From the NCBI GenBank assembly GCA_027031145.1, contig JALVEG010000383.1, forward strand, positions 1-9,519: a stretch of 9,519 bases of DNA. The letters are read 5' to 3'. This document shows, piece after piece, positions 7,351 to 9,519 of the stretch (its first letter is position 1; each line of letters opens with the position of its first letter). A model generated the notes under the pieces. The model worked only from the letters and a program-made list of their open reading frames with translations. It ran no database searches and had not been told where the DNA came from. The position numbers and the translations under genes were made by a program. Source of the stretch: Saprospiraceae bacterium (GTDB taxonomy: Bacteria; Bacteroidota; Bacteroidia; Chitinophagales; Saprospiraceae).

Positions 7351-7380
7351 AAAAGAGCTTACTCTTTAGCAAGCTCTTTT
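7351..7380. terminator. Bidirectional intrinsic terminator between convergent genes
   Basis: AAAAGAGCTT (7351-7360) and AAGCTCTTTT (7371-7380) are perfect 10-bp arms around a 10-nt loop. Read leftward, the stem runs into TTTTTTTATTTTAG, a good U-tract for ending ftsK transcripts. Read rightward, the U-run is the TTTT inside the stem, adequate for the redox pair. Its place between two converging genes supports the call. Confidence 0.7.
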
Positions 7381-7413
7381 AAAACAAAGGTCTCTAAGAA
7401 AACTAAATTTTGC

Positions 7414-7442
7414 AAAGACCCTTTATAATAAAATCGGTCTTT
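7414..7442. repeat. 7-bp inverted repeat (AAAGACC/GGTCTTT)
   Basis: AAAGACC at 7414-7420 and GGTCTTT at 7436-7442 form a perfect stem with a 15-nt AT-rich loop. It lies between the main terminator and the MITE-like element, downstream of ftsK. It may act as a second transcript-end hairpin; no long U-tract follows on either strand. Confidence 0.4.
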
Positions 7443-7480
7443 AGGATCTTTACTTATATTTATTTATTTGTTTATTTATT

Positions 7481-7665
7481 GTATCTACTCAGGTAGAATC
7501 ATTTTGATTAAAAAAACCTCTTTTTTCACCATCTTGCAGCTATTTTTTTTGACGTAGCTCCACTCCCGCCTTTTTGCGGGACAAGTTATGCCTTCAAAAA
7601 ATAAGCTTCATCTGGCAAAAAAATAGAATTTTTTCATTTTAAAAGCATCCTACCTGAGTAGTTAC
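7481..7665. mobile_element. MITE-like 185-bp element with 16-bp terminal inverted repeats
   Basis: The left end GTATCTACTCAGGTAG (7481-7496) and the inverted right end GTAACTACTCAGGTAG (7650-7665) agree at 15 of 16 positions. Directly outside both ends is TATTTATT (7473-7480 and 7666-7673), an apparent 8-bp target duplication, although this word is low-complexity. The interior has no gene. It contains a GC-rich hairpin, TCCCGC/GCGGGA (7564-7569 with 7576-7581), unusual against the AT-rich surroundings, and a 5-bp stem AGCTA/TAGCT (7538-7542 with 7555-7559). Each terminal repeat is itself nearly palindromic (CTAC-TCAG-GTAG). The right duplication spans the ftsK stop codon. Size, ends and lack of transposase fit a non-autonomous element moved in trans. 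The alternative is a structured intergenic repeat without transposition. From memory, unverified, similar interiors recur between genes in other Bacteroidota. Confidence 0.6.
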
Positions 7666-7668
7666 TAT

Positions 7669-9519
7669 TTATTTATTCTTCAATTTATTAATTATTTCTA
7701 TCAATTCATTTTCGCTATATACCAGTACTTCTCGTGGTTTTGAACCGTTACTTGGTCCAACTATTCCAACTGTTTCCATTTGATCCATTATTCTGCCTGC
7801 ACGGTTGTAACCAATTTGCATTTTTCTCTGAAGCAGTGAAGTTGAACCATATTGGTCTGCAACAATCAATCTGGCAGCATCCAAAAACAATTCATCAAGA
7901 TCAGAATAGCTCAATTCGGTTCTTCCGGGTATATCTTCTTCCATCTTGTATTCCGGGAGATAAAAAGGTTCGGAATAACCTTGTTGATCCTCAATATGAT
8001 CTACCACCTTTTCTATTTCATCTGTATCAATAAAAGCTCCCTGCAATCTTAAAATACTGGCACCTCCCAAAGATAGTAACATATCCCCTCTTCCTACTAA
8101 CTGATCAGCTCCCATAGTATCCAAAATTGTTCTTGAATCAACTTTGGAAGTTACCTTAAATGCGATTCTTGCTGGGAAATTAGCTTTTATTACACCTGTT
8201 ATAATATTTACCGAAGGTCGTTGAGTAGCCAGTACTAAATGAATCCCGACCGCTCTGGACAATTGTGCTAATCTTGCAATAGGTAATTCCACCTCTTTAC
8301 CTGCCGTCATAATTAAGTCAGCAAATTCATCAACAACCAGTACTAAGTAAGGAAGATATCGATGTCCTTTTTTAGGGTTAAGTTTTCTGTCCCTGAACTT
8401 TAAATTATATTCTTTTATATTCCTTGATTTAGCGCTTTTCAACAGATTGTAGCGGTCTTCCATTTCTATTATCAGTGAATTCAATGTATAAACGACTTTA
8501 TCTGTTTCGGTTACAATCGCCTCTTCTTCATCCGGAAGGAAAGCAAGAAAATGCTTATCCATTCCATTATAAGGGAACAACTCCACCTTTTTAGGATCTA
8601 TCAGAATAAATTTTACTTCAGAAGGATGTTTTTTGTAAAGCAGTGAAACAATAATAGAATTAATTCCTACCGATTTACCCTGACCTGTTGCCCCTGCAAC
8701 CAATAAGTGTGGCATTTTTGCCAAATCTGCGAAGAAAACTTCATTCGAGATAGTTTTACCGAGTGCTACCGGTAACTCCATTGTAGTTTCCTGAAATTTT
8801 TTCGATTTTAATATATCTTTCAATCCCACAGTTTGTTTATGCTGGTTCGGTACCTCAATACCAATTGTACCTTTACCCGGAATAGGAGCAATAATTCTTA
8901 TTCCCAAAGCTGATAAACTTAATGCAATGTCGTTTTCCAGACTTTTTATCTTACTTATTTTTATTCCCGGTGCCGGGATTATTTCATAGAGAGTAACAGT
9001 AGGTCCAATTGTAGCGCGAATCTTTACTATCTCTATTTTATAATTCCTGAGAGTATTAATTATTTGATCTTTATTAGCTTCAAGTTCCTCTCTGTCAATT
9101 GTAATATTCTTTGAACTATAATCTTTCAACAGTTCCAATGTCGGATATTTGTAATTAGATAATTCCTTTCTTGGATCATAAGGTTCAAGAAATATTTCCT
9201 CCTCATTTTCTGTAATAACTTTTATTGTGTCTATATCGTCTTTGGGAATAACATCATATTCATTGCTATTGCCTTTAACTTTCACTTTTTCAACTTCATC
9301 TTCCTGAATCTCTGCTATTTCAATTTCCAATTCAGTATCTGTTGTTTTTTTATCTGTTTTCTTCCCCGGTTTAACATCGATATTAAAATCAATTGATGCA
9401 GGAACATCTTCGTTATTGTTATCATTTTCACTATTAGAATCATTTGTCCTTTGACCATCAGTTACAACATCAAAACCTTGTGAGTCACTTTGAGGTTGAG
9501 TTGTACCACGTAATGACTG
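7669..9519 (-). CDS. ftsK: DNA translocase FtsK (C-terminal 616 residues, 5' end beyond the window)
   Basis: The frame is open from the right edge to the TAA at 7669-7671. A TTG at 9328-9330 could be mistaken for a start, but coding continues upstream as a low-complexity acidic, Asn/Asp/Ser-rich linker, so the gene is cut and its membrane N-terminus is not seen. Counting from the edge, the linker spans 1 to about 120, the alpha domain starts near YKYPTLELL (123), and the beta RecA-like motor has Walker A GATGQGKS (276-283; bases 8671-8694) and Walker B LVLVVDEFADL with Asp397 and Glu398. FtsK signatures LATQRPSVNIITG and GADQLVGRGDMLL follow. The winged-helix gamma domain spans about 539-603 (IGYNRAGRIMDQME). 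FtsK is a hexameric pump anchored at the septum that moves chromosome termini into daughter cells and activates XerCD at dif. All motor residues are intact. It converges on the redox pair, and a MITE-like element abuts its stop codon. Confidence 0.95.
   Translation of the reverse strand, partial: QSLRGTTQPQSDSQGFDVVTDGQRTNDSNSENDNNNEDVPASIDFNIDVKPGKKTDKKTTDTELEIEIAEIQEDEVEKVKVKGNSNEYDVIPKDDIDTIKVITENEEEIFLEPYDPRKELSNYKYPTLELLKDYSSKNITIDREELEANKDQIINTLRNYKIEIVKIRATIGPTVTLYEIIPAPGIKISKIKSLENDIALSLSALGIRIIAPIPGKGTIGIEVPNQHKQTVGLKDILKSKKFQETTMELPVALGKTISNEVFFADLAKMPHLLVAGATGQGKSVGINSIIVSLLYKKHPSEVKFILIDPKKVELFPYNGMDKHFLAFLPDEEEAIVTETDKVVYTLNSLIIEMEDRYNLLKSAKSRNIKEYNLKFRDRKLNPKKGHRYLPYLVLVVDEFADLIMTAGKEVELPIARLAQLSRAVGIHLVLATQRPSVNIITGVIKANFPARIAFKVTSKVDSRTILDTMGADQLVGRGDMLLSLGGASILRLQGAFIDTDEIEKVVDHIEDQQGYSEPFYLPEYKMEEDIPGRTELSYSDLDELFLDAARLIVADQYGSTSLLQRKMQIGYNRAGRIMDQMETVGIVGPSNGSKPREVLVYSENELIEIINKLKNK

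Larger units (their letters stand above)
7122..7480. other. Convergent intergenic region, left part
   Basis: This noncoding stretch lies between the stop of the membrane-protein gene and the MITE-like element. A minus-strand frame at 7175-7372 has no recognisable motif and runs through the palindromes and into the terminator, so it is not called. The stretch holds a perfect 14-bp palindrome (ATACCAATTGGTAT, 7285-7298), an overlapping 12-bp palindrome with a T-tract, a bidirectional terminator and a further 7-bp stem. Confidence 0.65.

Noticed and set aside
7175..7372. 65-codon open frame on the minus strand in the convergent intergenic region
   Set aside because: It overlaps the terminator stem and the palindromes, and its translation is a lysine/phenylalanine-rich product of AT-rich DNA with no recognisable family.
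7461..7480. TATTTATTTG/TTTATTTATT tract as a tandem repeat locus or CRISPR-like array
   Set aside because: The repeat unit is a short low-complexity AT word with no spacers; it matters only as a caveat to the target-duplication call.
7564..7581. GC-rich TCCCGC/GCGGGA hairpin as an intrinsic terminator
   Set aside because: No U-tract follows on either strand; it is better treated as internal structure of the MITE-like element.
7734..8052. Two open frames on the plus strand (7734-8033 and 7852-8052)
   Set aside because: Both lie antisense to the conserved gamma-domain end of ftsK and are shadows of it.
9328..9330. TTG as the start of ftsK
   Set aside because: The frame stays open to the window edge with a linker composition typical of FtsK, and the family has an N-terminal membrane domain that would be missing.

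Overview
The window looks like an ordinary chromosomal segment of an AT-rich member of the Bacteroidota. The signs are a PorP/SprF-type membrane protein, an OmpA-family protein with a TPR/beta-propeller/carboxypeptidase-regulatory/OmpA layout, a DUF4369-type thioredoxin lipoprotein, an FtsK of the Bacteroidota type, starts without Shine-Dalgarno sequences, and a TTTG/TAnnTTTG-like promoter. The genus cannot be named from the sequence. I see no rRNA, tRNA, CRISPR, phage or defence genes.

Layout. Bases 1-4230 hold a leftward three-gene cassette, transcribed in the order porP/sprF-like (4230-3211), OmpA/PorE-like (3184-740), then the N-terminus of a large secreted protein (720 to the left edge). 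The gaps are only 26 and 19 bp, so one operon is likely. Such trios accompany the type IX secretion system (T9SS). The last gene is the presumed cargo or surface adhesin, the first its outer-membrane partner, and the middle one a periplasmic anchor to peptidoglycan. Bases 4231-4736 are a very AT-rich divergent promoter region with inverted repeats and a degenerate copy of a transposon-end-like motif. Bases 4737-7121 hold a rightward pair: a thioredoxin-fold lipoprotein with a WCGPC active site, and a 12-helix histidine-containing membrane protein of unknown function. They are 33 bp apart and a small hairpin lies in the gap.

Bases 7122-7668 separate the rightward pair from a convergent ftsK gene. 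They contain terminator-like hairpins and a 185-bp element with 16-bp terminal inverted repeats and an apparent 8-bp target duplication. This MITE-like element sits against, and partly duplicates, the ftsK stop region. Bases 7669-9519 are the C-terminal two-thirds or so of FtsK: linker, motor and winged-helix gamma domain. Its membrane N-terminus lies beyond the right edge.

The best candidates for something new are the MITE-like element with its possible relic at 4568-4583, and the redox-lipoprotein/12-TM histidine protein pair. The latter recalls a stripped-down heme-copper-oxidase or NnrS-like scaffold, which is inference only.
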